DNA from: an uncultured Prevotella sp.
Lineage (GTDB): Bacteria > Bacteroidota > Bacteroidia > Bacteroidales > Bacteroidaceae
Direction: 5' to 3'
NCBI GenBank assembly: GCA_900543585.1
Contig: UQRP01000025.1
Location: forward strand, 1 to 37,941
DNA length: 37,941 nt
Positions within the stretch are counted from its first letter, which is position 1. Each line of letters starts with the position of its first letter. Both the position numbers and the translations under genes were made by a program. Of this stretch, positions 1 through 7,909 are shown in pieces. Under the pieces are notes generated by a model. It did no database searches, had not been told where the DNA came from, and saw only the letters and a list, made by a program, of their open reading frames with translations.

Positions 1-228
1 ATGAAAGTAAGATTCGTTTCTATACAAGAGACTTAACTTATCCCGAACTCAGGTTACCAGCTCAGCTATAACGAGCAGATGGGGAAATGGAGTACGCTGA
101 GCGTTTTCGAACTTGTCAGCGACCCATGGCTGCCTGTGGTCTATATTGGTATCTTATTCCTTGCCATCGGAGCTTTAGGAATGTTCTTCACTGCCTCGGA
201 AGCATCTAAGAAAGATACGAATGCCTAA
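1..228 (+). pseudogene. C-terminal remnant of ResB/Ccs1-type cytochrome c assembly protein
   Basis: The frame open from 37 to the TAA at 226-228 encodes about 63 residues. They include GYQLSYNEQMGKWS and FELVSDPWLPVVYIGI, followed by a hydrophobic helix and a short polar tail. This matches the end of ResB/Ccs1 proteins, whose last transmembrane helix follows a DPW motif. ResB works with CcsA to deliver heme to periplasmic apocytochrome c. A TAA at 34-36 closes this frame upstream. The third frame (from base 3) instead reads RFYTRDLTYPEL and then stops at 69-71, so the coding sense appears to change frame between about 36 and 60. The gene also begins outside the window. ccsA follows after 12 bp, the usual order. 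The family call is fairly sure; the frame change rests on short sequence and is less sure. Confidence 0.6.
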
Positions 229-240
229 CATCGCAATACT

Positions 241-1034
241 ATGATTTGGAACTACTTTATATATTTTGCCCTCACGGCACTGCTCTTTTGGATAGCCGGC
301 GCCTACCTTGCCTGGAAAGATAAGCGCAACCTCGCCACAGTGACGACGAGCGTAGGTCTTGTCATTTTTCTTGGATATATCATCATGCTTTGGCAGGCCC
401 TCGAACGCCCGCCCATGCGCACAATGGGTGAGACGAGACTGTGGTATAGCTTCTTCCTGCCTTTAGCCGGCCTCATCGTCTTCCTGCGCTGGCGCTACAA
501 GTGGATACTGACTTTCTCCACCATCCTCGCCACCGTCTTTGTCTGCATCAACCTCTTCAAGCCGGAGATTCACAGCAAATCGCTGATGCCTGCCCTGCAG
601 AGTCCGTGGTTCGCACCCCACGTCATCGTCTACATGCTCGCCTATGCCATGCTTGGCGCTGCCTTCATCTTAGCGCTCTACCTGTTTATAAAGAAAGGCA
701 AGGATACTGCTACATGGGAAAGGAGATGGCCATCGCCGACGACCTCGTGGCTGTCAGCTACGCCTTCCTGACCCTTGGCATGCTGATGGGCGCCTTATGG
801 GCAAAAGAGGCTTGGGGACACTACTGGAGTTGGGACCCTAAGGAGACATGGGCGGCCATCACCTGGTTCAGCTATCTTGTCTATATACATTTCCGGAAGA
901 CGGAGCCCAACAAGCCCAAGATAGCACTGTGTATGGTGGTGGTCACCTTCTGCCTGCTACAGATGTGCTGGTGGGGCGTCAACTACCTGCCTGCAGCACA
1001 AGGGACAAGCGTGCATACCTATTCGATGCAGTAA
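241..1034 (+). pseudogene. ccsA: CcsA cytochrome c assembly (heme handling) protein, frameshifted
   Basis: CcsA is a multi-pass inner-membrane protein that exports and presents heme for cytochrome c maturation. The first part (241 to about 713, frame 1) gives hydrophobic helices and PHVIVYMLAYAM, which carries a conserved histidine. The second part (about 714-1034, frame 3) carries the family hallmark WGHYWSWDPKETWAAI and the terminal histidine in SVHTYS. The frames join near 711-716: frame 1 runs ...KKGKDTAT, while MGKEMAIADDL continues one frame over. One base is missing relative to an intact gene of about 264 codons, a normal length for the compact Bacteroidetes CcsA. It may be a true pseudogene, a sequencing indel, or less likely programmed frameshifting. 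The neighbouring ResB fragment is damaged as well. Confidence 0.85.
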
Positions 1035-1041
1035 TATTTCA

Positions 1042-1080
1042 GGTGGTAGGTGTTAGGTGATGGGTGGTAGGTGGTAATGG
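1042..1080 (+). repeat. G-rich imperfect tandem repeat (GGTGGTAGGTG-like)
   Basis: Just after the ccsA stop the plus strand carries successive GG tracts separated by 3-5 bases, in the pattern GGTGGTAGGTG, GTTAGGTGATG, GGTGGTAGGTGG. These are three imperfect copies of an 11-bp unit. The strand asymmetry would allow a two-tetrad G-quadruplex in DNA or RNA. No coding role is visible. Confidence 0.55.
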
Positions 1081-1106
1081 CTTGATGTAAAGAGGGTATA
1101 AAGACA

Positions 1107-1144
1107 AAGGAACTGCCAAACTCACGATTGAGCGGCAGTTCCTT
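1107..1144. terminator. Hairpin between convergent genes, likely bidirectional terminator
   Basis: AAGGAACTGCC (1107-1117) pairs perfectly with GGCAGTTCCTT (1134-1144). The 16-nt loop holds a further CTCA/TGAG pair. It lies between ccsA (+) and the convergent gene ending at 1258. There is no long T run on either side, so termination strength is uncertain. Confidence 0.6.
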
Positions 1145-1257
1145 CTACGTTAGTATGTTATGAAAAATTTGAGAGAATCGAAACTTCACAGCTTCGTTGT
1201 TGTTTTACTAAACATGATTTTATAGAGAAAGCATAGAAATATTCATTTTAACATTGT

Positions 1258-1734
1258 CTAGTTGGCTTGGGTTTCGGGCATCATCATGCTCTGCTGCATG
1301 GTGTCAATAGCCGCACTGTCACCGTAAGCCACACTGGTACCCTTGTCAAGCTCCGGCTTGTAATAGCCGTCGTAGTTGCTGATAGGGTTTTGTTTCTCAG
1401 CGAAAGGCACTTGCAGCGCATTTCCCAAAGTCAGGACGATAGCGATGGCTGCCGCTGCTTTGAAAAGCGGCTTGAGTCTCTGGGTGATTGGAATAACCTT
1501 TACCTTTACGGTCTTGGCATTCTCTGTCATGTCGAGAATCTTCTCATCGAAATCATCACCCAGCACATCCTTCACCGGCTCCTCTGCCTCATAGCAGAAA
1601 AGAGGGCGATAGACCTGCAACTCAGCCGGAACTTCATTCTGGCTGAAGAACGCACGCAGGATGTCCTCCTCCTCAAGAGAAGTCTCACCGCGCCAATAGC
1701 GGTCCAAGAGCTGACTGATGTATTTATAGTCCAT
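1258..1734 (-). CDS. Small single-pass membrane protein, anti-sigma-like
   Basis: This is a 158-residue protein starting MDYKYISQLLDRYWRGETS. It has an acidic cytoplasmic N-terminal half (1-85), one hydrophobic helix at about 88-108 and a polar C-terminus rich in D, S and M. The N-terminal pattern (LLDRYWRGETSLEEE followed by LRAFFS) is typical of small Bacteroides/Prevotella membrane proteins usually encoded just after an ECF sigma factor gene. They resemble anti-sigma factors but lack a zinc-binding HxxxCxxC. Here no sigma gene lies beside it: 1735-1973 holds no credible gene and the next gene is an ABC permease. Its partner is therefore missing or encoded elsewhere. The reading frame is convincing; the anti-sigma role is inferred from layout and family resemblance. 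Confidence 0.75.
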   Translation of the reverse strand: MDYKYISQLLDRYWRGETSLEEEDILRAFFSQNEVPAELQVYRPLFCYEAEEPVKDVLGDDFDEKILDMTENAKTVKVKVIPITQRLKPLFKAAAAIAIVLTLGNALQVPFAEKQNPISNYDGYYKPELDKGTSVAYGDSAAIDTMQQSMMMPETQAN

Positions 1735-1973
1735 TTTTAAACGTATCTGTTGGAATGACGACTCAGCCGCAGAATTGTTACATCATAGACTAGAGTTTTA
1801 ACATTAGATAACAAATGAAGTCTGCTTAGTAAAGTTTCCTACTTGAAAATAATTCATAAATAAAGATGTGCGCGGCTATTTTCCGAGGGTAATTCGAACA
1901 TTTTGTGGACCATCACAAGACCAGCCCCTAAATGTGACTGACTTGACAAGAAGTAATGATCAGCTTGCGTAAC

Positions 1974-3221
1974 TTAATACTTCAGCCATCTCATAATCTC
2001 CTTTATCGTAGGCTTCTTGCCATACATCAGAATACCCACGCGGTAAATCCTTCCGCCAAGCCATATCATGAGGAAGGCCGTGGCATAGAGCAGAACGACG
2101 CTGAGCACTTCCTGCCATAAAGGTACACCGAACGGAATGCGGACCATCATAACGATGGGCGAGGTAAGCGGGAAGAGAGAGGTCCAGAAAGCCAACGGGC
2201 CGTCCGTGTTCTCCACGCTGTACATGGCCGCATAGAGCCCGAAAAGCGTGATCAGCGTCACTGGAACAATGAACTGGTTGGCGTCCTCCTATTCATTGAT
2301 ACTGGCACCCGTCGCCGCAAAGAAACTGGCATAAAGCAGGTAGCCGCCAATGAACATCAATAGGAACATAACGCTGATTTCAATATAAGGCAGATTGGTA
2401 AGCGCCGTAAGAACGGTTTTCACCTCCGGTGAAATCACGGTGACCCCGAAGCCTGCGGAAGCAATCCCAAGGATGACAGCCAACATGACTGCCCACAAAG
2501 CAAGTTGCGACAAGCCTACGAGCATGACGCCAATGACCTTTCCCATCATCAGCTGAAAGGGTTTGACGCTGCTCACCAACAGCTCCACGATGCGGTTGGT
2601 CTTCTCCTCGATGACACTCTGCATCACCATGGCACCATAGGAGACGACAAACATATAGATGAGGAAGGTAAAAATGAAGCCGACAGCGATAGCCACGTCG
2701 GTGTTAGAAGCCTGTTGCTCCCCTTCGTCGTTCCATTTGACAGTCTCTACAGGCACACTCTGCTGAACATCAACAATGATCTTGTCAAGCCCGGGAATCC
2801 CCGCCGAAGCAAGCTTCTGCTTTTGCACGGTCTCCTCAAAACGGGAATGAATGTAGTCGAGCAAGTTGGCCGGAACTTCCTTCCGGCTGTATACCTTTAC
2901 CGCTCCCTGGTTCTTTACCAAGTCGCCCGAGACAGTTACTACTGCGTCGTAAGGCGAGTCGTCGCTCTGCATGGCTTTTGTCAGCGCCGGCCGTGCCGTG
3001 AACTCGAAAGCGCGCGAGCCCTGTAAAGCTTTGACGTAGACCCCCGACGGGTCGATAACGGCGACATGCTGCTGCTTGTCATTCTCTACAGAGGAAAGCC
3101 AGAGAGGAATGCATATCAAAGCAGCCATCAAGAACGGCGTAGCAATAGTAAGGAGGATAAAACTCTTCTTCTGTACACGTTTCAGAAACTCGCGCTGGAT
3201 AATAATCAGTATCTTCTTCAT
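1974..3221 (-). pseudogene. ABC-2 type exporter permease (NatB-like) with in-frame amber codon
   Basis: Residues 1-310 run from MKKILIIIQREFLKRVQ (first cytoplasmic segment and helix) through a large extracytoplasmic domain to helices 2-4, ending TGASINE. A TAG follows at 2291-2289. The same frame then continues with EDANQFIVPVTLITLFG, two more membrane segments and a natural stop at 1974. The whole frame is 416 codons including the terminal stop, the usual length for NatB-type permeases, and the region around the TAG belongs to the conserved core. The simplest cause is a CAG (Gln) to TAG change. The start overlaps the ATPase stop by ATGA, indicating translational coupling. Without readthrough the product loses its last helices and is probably inactive. 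Confidence 0.85.
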
Positions 3222-4162
3222 GACTTACTTTCTATTTGTTCTTCATTCCACTTTGTATCCTTGCCTATGACCTTGAGGAAGATGTCGTTCATCGAGGGCA
3301 TCTGCTCAGCAAAGGAGTGAATCTCAACCTGCCCGCAGAGTTGCTTGACAAGCTCATTGCCCGTAACCCCTTCTTTTGCCTGAAGGAGATAGTGCTCCAT
3401 GCCCAATCGTGTATCGTGAGCTACGACGGAGAACGAGGCCTGTTGCTTTTCTGCCAATGTCTGACGAGTATTCAATTCGTAAAGTCCTGTGCGAAACCTG
3501 TCCTTGATCTGGCGCATCTCTCCTTGCAAGACCACCTCCGAGTGGTTGATGAGCGCGATGTCGTCGCAGATTTCTTCGACGCTTGCCATGTTGTGGGTAG
3601 AAAAGATGATCGTATGACCTTGTTCCTTGAGTTGAAGGATTTCCTGCTTTAGCTGTTCGGCATTGACAGGGTCGAAGCCAGAGAACGGTTCGTCAAAGAT
3701 GAGAAGGTCTGGGTTGTGGAGTACCGTGATGATGAACTGCACTTTCTGCGCCATACCTTTTGACAGCTCTTCGAGCTTGCGGTTCCACCAAGGCATGATA
3801 CCGAACTTATCGAACCAGGCTCGTAGCCGTGTCACCGCTTCTTCCTTGCTAAGTCCTTTCAACCTTGCGAGATAGACGGCTTGCTCCCCTACTTTCATCT
3901 TACGATACAGTCCGCGCTCTTCCGGCAGATAACCAATCCGCATCACGTCGTCAGGCTCCATAGGACGACCGTCGAAGATCACTTGGCCACTGTCCGGTGC
4001 CGTGATGCGGTTCAAGATACGAATCAGCGTTGTCTTACCAGCGCCGTTGGGACCTAACAAGCCAAAGACACGGCCTTTGCGGACCGACAACGATACGTTG
4101 TTGAGCGCCACATGGTTTTCAAACCGTTTGGTGACTTTGTTTACATCCAAGAAAATATCCAT
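3218..4162 (-). CDS. ABC transporter ATP-binding protein (NatA-like exporter)
   Basis: This 314-residue cytoplasmic ATPase drives the permease encoded next. Visible motifs are Walker A GPNGAGKT (37-44), a Q-loop region near GYLPEERGLY, signature LSKGMAQK, Walker B LLIFDEPFSGFD, and the switch histidine in IIFSTHNM. The C-terminal 90 residues form the accessory domain common in NatA/CcmA-type exporters. It overlaps the permease start by 4 bp, so the two form one operon. A promoter box lies 25 bp upstream. Substrate is unknown; Na+, drug or peptide export are all possible for this family. The ATPase is intact although its permease is interrupted. Confidence 0.93.
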   Translation of the reverse strand: MDIFLDVNKVTKRFENHVALNNVSLSVRKGRVFGLLGPNGAGKTTLIRILNRITAPDSGQVIFDGRPMEPDDVMRIGYLPEERGLYRKMKVGEQAVYLARLKGLSKEEAVTRLRAWFDKFGIMPWWNRKLEELSKGMAQKVQFIITVLHNPDLLIFDEPFSGFDPVNAEQLKQEILQLKEQGHTIIFSTHNMASVEEICDDIALINHSEVVLQGEMRQIKDRFRTGLYELNTRQTLAEKQQASFSVVAHDTRLGMEHYLLQAKEGVTGNELVKQLCGQVEIHSFAEQMPSMNDIFLKVIGKDTKWNEEQIESKS

Positions 4163-4186
4163 AAGAAGAAATTTGCAATAATGTTA

Positions 4187-4194
4187 CAAAGTTA
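4187..4194 (-). promoter_or_regulatory. Bacteroidetes -7 promoter box for the ABC operon
   Basis: The minus strand reads TAACTTTG, an exact TAnnTTTG match, ending 24 bp before the ATG at 4162. It predicts a leader of about 18 nt. No -33 TTTG is seen at the right spacing. Confidence 0.6.
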
Positions 4195-4382
4195 TATAAA
4201 ACATGGCAAATTACTTCCGAAATACAACCTTTTTAGGATATTTTGGGTAATCCGCATTTCGCCAATACGATCTTATCACACCTAACGAAGGCATGGACGC
4301 GCCAAAGTTGCTGCTTTACCCGCACGCACACGACGTTACTCGGCACAGCGCTGTGTGTCATGCGGCACAAACATGCTTTACG

Positions 4383-4462
4383 GCATATGCCAACGATGTC
4401 TGTAGCATATGCCAACGATATCTGCGACATATGCCAGGGATGTCTGTGACATATGCCAGGGA
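4383..4462 (+). repeat. 22-bp tandem repeat, about 3.6 copies, each with a CATATG core
   Basis: Units start at 4383, 4405, 4427 and 4449 with exact 22-bp phase. Each carries (G/A)CATATGCCA followed by (AC/GG)GAT(G/A)TCTG in the full copies. The first copy extends to the palindrome GGCATATGCC. The fourth copy breaks off after GCCAGGGA. The spacing is about two helical turns, so a protein bound at each CATATG would sit on one face of the DNA. Confidence 0.85.
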
Positions 4463-4552
4463 ACAGAATAAGGGCATACTAATGCAATCACAGCACTTAT
4501 CGGGACGAGTCTGACGATAGGCCGTCAGAAGCGTCCTCCCGTATCATCAGTA

Positions 4553-4640
4553 CATAGCAGAGCCATTCTTGCAGACAGCTACGCAGGCACCAGCACGCCC
4601 ATGAGCCTTTAGCTGTCGAGCATTTTGCGTTTCTTTTTAG
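4553..4640 (+). ncRNA. Candidate structured RNA containing a 39-bp near-copy of frdB antisense
   Basis: Bases 4553-4591 match 17019-17057 at 38 of 39 positions. The latter lies inside frdB, which is read from the other strand, so a plus-strand transcript here would be antisense to the frdB codons for GACVAACKNGSAM. The element is also the 5' part of a hairpin: GACAGCTA (4574-4581) pairs with TAGCTGTC (4610-4617), and AGGC (4585-4588) with GCCT (4605-4608). A T-rich stretch follows (4624-4639). The one difference from frdB, A4575, lies in the stem and pairs with T4616. No promoter box was found just upstream, so expression is a guess; a non-functional recombination relic is the alternative. 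Confidence 0.35.
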
Positions 4641-4768
4641 GAGTACACTCTACTATGTTATAAAAACATTAAGCCGTAATAGGTTGATTACAAGCTTCTA
4701 ATAGCATGATTGGCAATAGCTGTTCTACTATTCGGCTACTTATGTTAATAATTCGTAAGCAAATCGCT

Positions 4769-4776
4769 TAACTTTG
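4769..4776 (+). promoter_or_regulatory. -7 promoter box for the SusC operon
   Basis: TAACTTTG is an exact TAnnTTTG match. It predicts a start near 4783 and a leader of about 115 nt before the SusC ATG at 4899. No clear -33 TTTG is present, which fits a promoter dependent on an activator such as the SusR-like protein. Confidence 0.55.
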
Positions 4777-4844
4777 CCTCAAAATTAAAGAATACCCCAT
4801 TCGACAACCAAAGTGCGCAAGTATAATCTTGCCCTAACAACAAA

Positions 4845-4866
4845 AAAGAGCTTATCTCTTTAAGCT
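4845..4866 (+). promoter_or_regulatory. Overlapping alternative hairpins in the SusC leader
   Basis: AAAGAG (4845-4850) can pair with CTCTTT (4856-4861), or AGCTTA (4849-4854) with TAAGCT (4861-4866). The two stems share bases and exclude each other. They lie about 30 nt before the start codon. Stems are only 6 bp, so any regulatory role is tentative. Confidence 0.3.
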
Positions 4867-4898
4867 GAGAACCAATAACATCAAAACATAAAAATAGT

Positions 4899-7877
4899 AT
4901 GAGATCAATCTTATCATTTGCAGGAAGGGCGGCAATGCTATGCACCTTCTCTCTGACCTCTCTCTCATCGCTGGCCCAGGATGTCAAAATCCATGGTGTG
5001 GTCAAGGATGATAAGGGAGAGCCTGTTGTCGGAGCCACTGTCATGCAGAAAGGTTCAGCCAATGGAACCGTCACAGACCTCGACGGCAAGTTCAGCATGT
5101 CTGTACCCGCCAAAGGAACCCTCACCATCTCTTATATAGGATTCCAGACACAGAACATCACGCTTGATGGAAACACCGACATCACAGTACAACTCAAGGA
5201 AGACGCCGCCAAGCTCGATGAGGTCGTCGTCATCGGTTACGGTACGATGGACAAGAAGGAGCTGACCTCCGCCATCTCGCATGTCTCGGCCAGTGACTTC
5301 ACCAAGATGGCCAGTGTCGACCCTTCCATGATGATTCAGGGCAAGGTGGCTGGCGTGAGCATCACCAACACCGGCAGCGGTGATCCTAACAACCAGGCCA
5401 GCATCCAGGTGCGTGGTGTATCCTCCCGTGCTGCCGGCTTAGGACCTCTGATTGTCATCGACGGTGTGCCCGGTGGCAACCTCACCAACCTCAACCCTAA
5501 CGATATTGAAAGCTTCGACGTGCTGAAAGATGGTGCCGCCAGCGCCATCTATGGTACCCGTGGCTCTAATGGCGTCATTCTTGTAACTACAAAGAAGGGG
5601 TCCCGCGACGGTGTTCTGCATACCACGTACAATGGTACCGTATCCTTCGATGTCATCAAGAAAGAGCTTGACATGCTGAACGCTGACGAATACCGTGCCA
5701 ACCGTATTGCTTCCGGCTACGGCTACGACCTTGGCGGCTCTACGGACTGGCTTGATGAGGTGAGCCGGGTGGGCGTGCGCACACAGCACACCCTGACTTT
5801 CAGCGGTGGCAACTCAAAGTCCAACTACCGCGCCTCGATGGACTACCGCAATGCAGAGGGCGTGGACCGCTATTCCAACCGCCGCGAGTATGGCGCGCAC
5901 GTATCTCTGAACCACACCACGAAGAGTGGACTCCTCACCTTTGGGCTCAATATATCGCCACGTATTGCCTATCGTAAGAATGCGTCATGGGATGTTTTCC
6001 GCAATGCCATCGAGGCCAATCCTACTACGCCTGTCATGGATCCGCAAAATCCGGTACAATATTATAACTTCAAGGGGCAGGCAGCAGGCTACAACCCCGT
6101 GGAACTCCTCAAGCTTGACAAGAATACAGGTACAACAAAGCTCCTGGACTGGGATGCCTCCGTCAGGCTGAATCTCTTCCCCCTTCTGCTGAAGAATCCG
6201 GGACAGCAGATTCTCACGACGCAGCTTACCTTTGCCGACCATCAGTATGACAACTACAACCAGTTCTTCCGGCCGTCAACGAGTACGCTGGAGATCAATG
6301 CCGGCCGTTCCGGTGAGGCTTCGCAAGACTATTCCAAGTCATCCATGCAGAGCGTAGAGTGGATTACCAACTACAGCAACTCCTGGGGCGAGCACAATCT
6401 GAAAGTCATGCTCGGCTATTCGTATGAGTACAACAAGTATTCCGGTCTGAATGCCTACAACAAAGACTTTCCCAACGATGCCCTTGAGGACAACAACCTT
6501 GGCAGCGGCACCTATGCCAAAGACGAGGGCGAGGTAGACATGGGCTCCTATATGAACGACTCCAAGCTGATAGCCTTCTTTGGCCGCGTGAGCTACGACT
6601 GGCATGGCCGCTACATGTTCACAGCCTCTCTGCGACATGAGGGTTCATCGAAGTTCGGTGCCAATCACAAATGGGGTAACTTCCCTGCCGTCTCCGTGGG
6701 CTGGCGTATTTCTGACGAGCCGTTCATGGAGGGCACCAAAGGCTGGCTCACCGACCTCAAGCTGCGTTCCGACTATGGTGTCACCGGTAACCAGGACTTC
6801 GACTCCTACAAGTCGCTCAACACCATGTCTGGATTTGGATATTACATGTACAATGGGAAATACTATCAGGTATGGGGCCCTGGCAAGAATGTGAACCCAG
6901 ACCTTCACTGGGAGAAAGGCAAAAACTGGAACATCGGTCTTGACTGGGCGCTCTTCAACGGCAACCTCCACGGTTCGTTCAACTATTATATCCGCAAGCA
7001 GCAGGACCTCCTTGGCGACTACAATGTCTCTGTACCACCTTATCTGTTCACCACAACCTTTGTCAATGTGGGAACGATGCGCAACAGCGGCTTCGAGTTT
7101 GATATCACATGGAATGCTGTAAGGACCAAAGACTTCAGCTATACTCTCAACGTCATCGGTGCAACGATGAGCAATGAGTTTGAAAGCTTCAGCAACAGCA
7201 AATTCATCGGTCAGGACTATTATGACGTGGTGAGCCCCGAGGACCCCTATCCTTTCCATACATTGCAGCGTATTGAGAAAGGACGCCGCATCGGCAGCTT
7301 CTACATGCTGAAATACGCCGGTGTCGACCCACAGGGCCGCTGGATTGTCTACGACAAAGACGGCGATATGGTCCTTGCCGACAACGCTACCGACGACGAC
7401 CGACAGTATGTGGGCAACGGACTGCCGAAATTCACGGGATCTATGACCCATACCTTCCGCTATAAGAACTTTGACGCATCCATCTTCTTCCAGACCGCTC
7501 TCGGTTTTGACATCTTCAACATCCATGATTTCTATTATGGTACGAAGAACTTCCAGGGCAATGTCATGGACAAGGCTTACAGCAAGAACAAGATTATCTC
7601 CGAGAATCCTATCGTGTGCGACTACTTCCTTGAGCCGGGCGACTATCTCAAGCTCTCGTCAGTGAGCCTGGGCTACACCTTCCGTCTGAAGAACTGCAAG
7701 TATCTCGACGCTGCACGCATCTATGCCACAGGCGGTAATCTCTATACCTGGACACGGTTCTCAGGAGTTGATCCCTCGACCTATCAGGTCAACGGTCTCA
7801 ATCCTGGCGCTACAGGCTCCAGATCTTACTATCCGTCGACGAGACAGTTCCTCGTGGGCGTACAGCTTGACTTCTAA
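4899..7877 (+). CDS. SusC-like TonB-dependent outer-membrane transporter
   Basis: This 992-residue protein is the energised import channel of the alpha-glucan PUL. It has a signal peptide (about 1-26, ending SLAQD), a carboxypeptidase-regulatory-like domain (about 29-105, with GVVKDDKGEPVVGATV), the linker DEVVVIGYGTMDKKELTSAI that marks SusC/RagA proteins, a plug domain with the conserved VRGVSSR and LKDGAASAIYGTRGSNGVI, and a long beta-barrel ending VGVQLDF with the terminal aromatic residue. Length is normal. The SusD partner starts 32 bp downstream. Substrate import would be powered by TonB-ExbBD, encoded elsewhere. Start is the ATG at 4899, directly before the signal peptide. Confidence 0.97.
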   Translation: MRSILSFAGRAAMLCTFSLTSLSSLAQDVKIHGVVKDDKGEPVVGATVMQKGSANGTVTDLDGKFSMSVPAKGTLTISYIGFQTQNITLDGNTDITVQLKEDAAKLDEVVVIGYGTMDKKELTSAISHVSASDFTKMASVDPSMMIQGKVAGVSITNTGSGDPNNQASIQVRGVSSRAAGLGPLIVIDGVPGGNLTNLNPNDIESFDVLKDGAASAIYGTRGSNGVILVTTKKGSRDGVLHTTYNGTVSFDVIKKELDMLNADEYRANRIASGYGYDLGGSTDWLDEVSRVGVRTQHTLTFSGGNSKSNYRASMDYRNAEGVDRYSNRREYGAHVSLNHTTKSGLLTFGLNISPRIAYRKNASWDVFRNAIEANPTTPVMDPQNPVQYYNFKGQAAGYNPVELLKLDKNTGTTKLLDWDASVRLNLFPLLLKNPGQQILTTQLTFADHQYDNYNQFFRPSTSTLEINAGRSGEASQDYSKSSMQSVEWITNYSNSWGEHNLKVMLGYSYEYNKYSGLNAYNKDFPNDALEDNNLGSGTYAKDEGEVDMGSYMNDSKLIAFFGRVSYDWHGRYMFTASLRHEGSSKFGANHKWGNFPAVSVGWRISDEPFMEGTKGWLTDLKLRSDYGVTGNQDFDSYKSLNTMSGFGYYMYNGKYYQVWGPGKNVNPDLHWEKGKNWNIGLDWALFNGNLHGSFNYYIRKQQDLLGDYNVSVPPYLFTTTFVNVGTMRNSGFEFDITWNAVRTKDFSYTLNVIGATMSNEFESFSNSKFIGQDYYDVVSPEDPYPFHTLQRIEKGRRIGSFYMLKYAGVDPQGRWIVYDKDGDMVLADNATDDDRQYVGNGLPKFTGSMTHTFRYKNFDASIFFQTALGFDIFNIHDFYYGTKNFQGNVMDKAYSKNKIISENPIVCDYFLEPGDYLKLSSVSLGYTFRLKNCKYLDAARIYATGGNLYTWTRFSGVDPSTYQVNGLNPGATGSRSYYPSTRQFLVGVQLDF

Positions 7878-7909
7878 AACTGTGTCAACATTTCAAAAAC
7901 ACTTTAGCA

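Larger units (their letters stand above)
4163..4898. other. 736-bp gene-free region between divergent ABC operon and SusC operon
   Basis: No open frame here shows protein-like conservation; the short frames over 4233-4514 merely read through repeats. It contains the ABC promoter, a perfect 12-bp palindrome CACAGCGCTGTG (4344-4355), the 22-bp tandem array, a small hairpin CTGACG/CGTCAG (4511-4528), the frdB-like hairpin element and the SusC promoter and leader. Each notable element is listed separately. Confidence 0.7.

Noticed and set aside
2289..2291. UAG as a reassigned sense codon
   Set aside because: No other gene in the window has internal UAG in a conserved frame, so general recoding is unlikely; a local mutation is simpler.
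4233..4514. Several 65-73 codon frames on both strands over the CATATG repeats
   Set aside because: All three readings exist only because 22-bp units keep frames open; translations are Cys/Met/His-rich repeats without start signals.
6645..7526. 293-codon open frame on the minus strand
   Set aside because: Antisense to the SusC barrel region; no family resemblance and no promoter.
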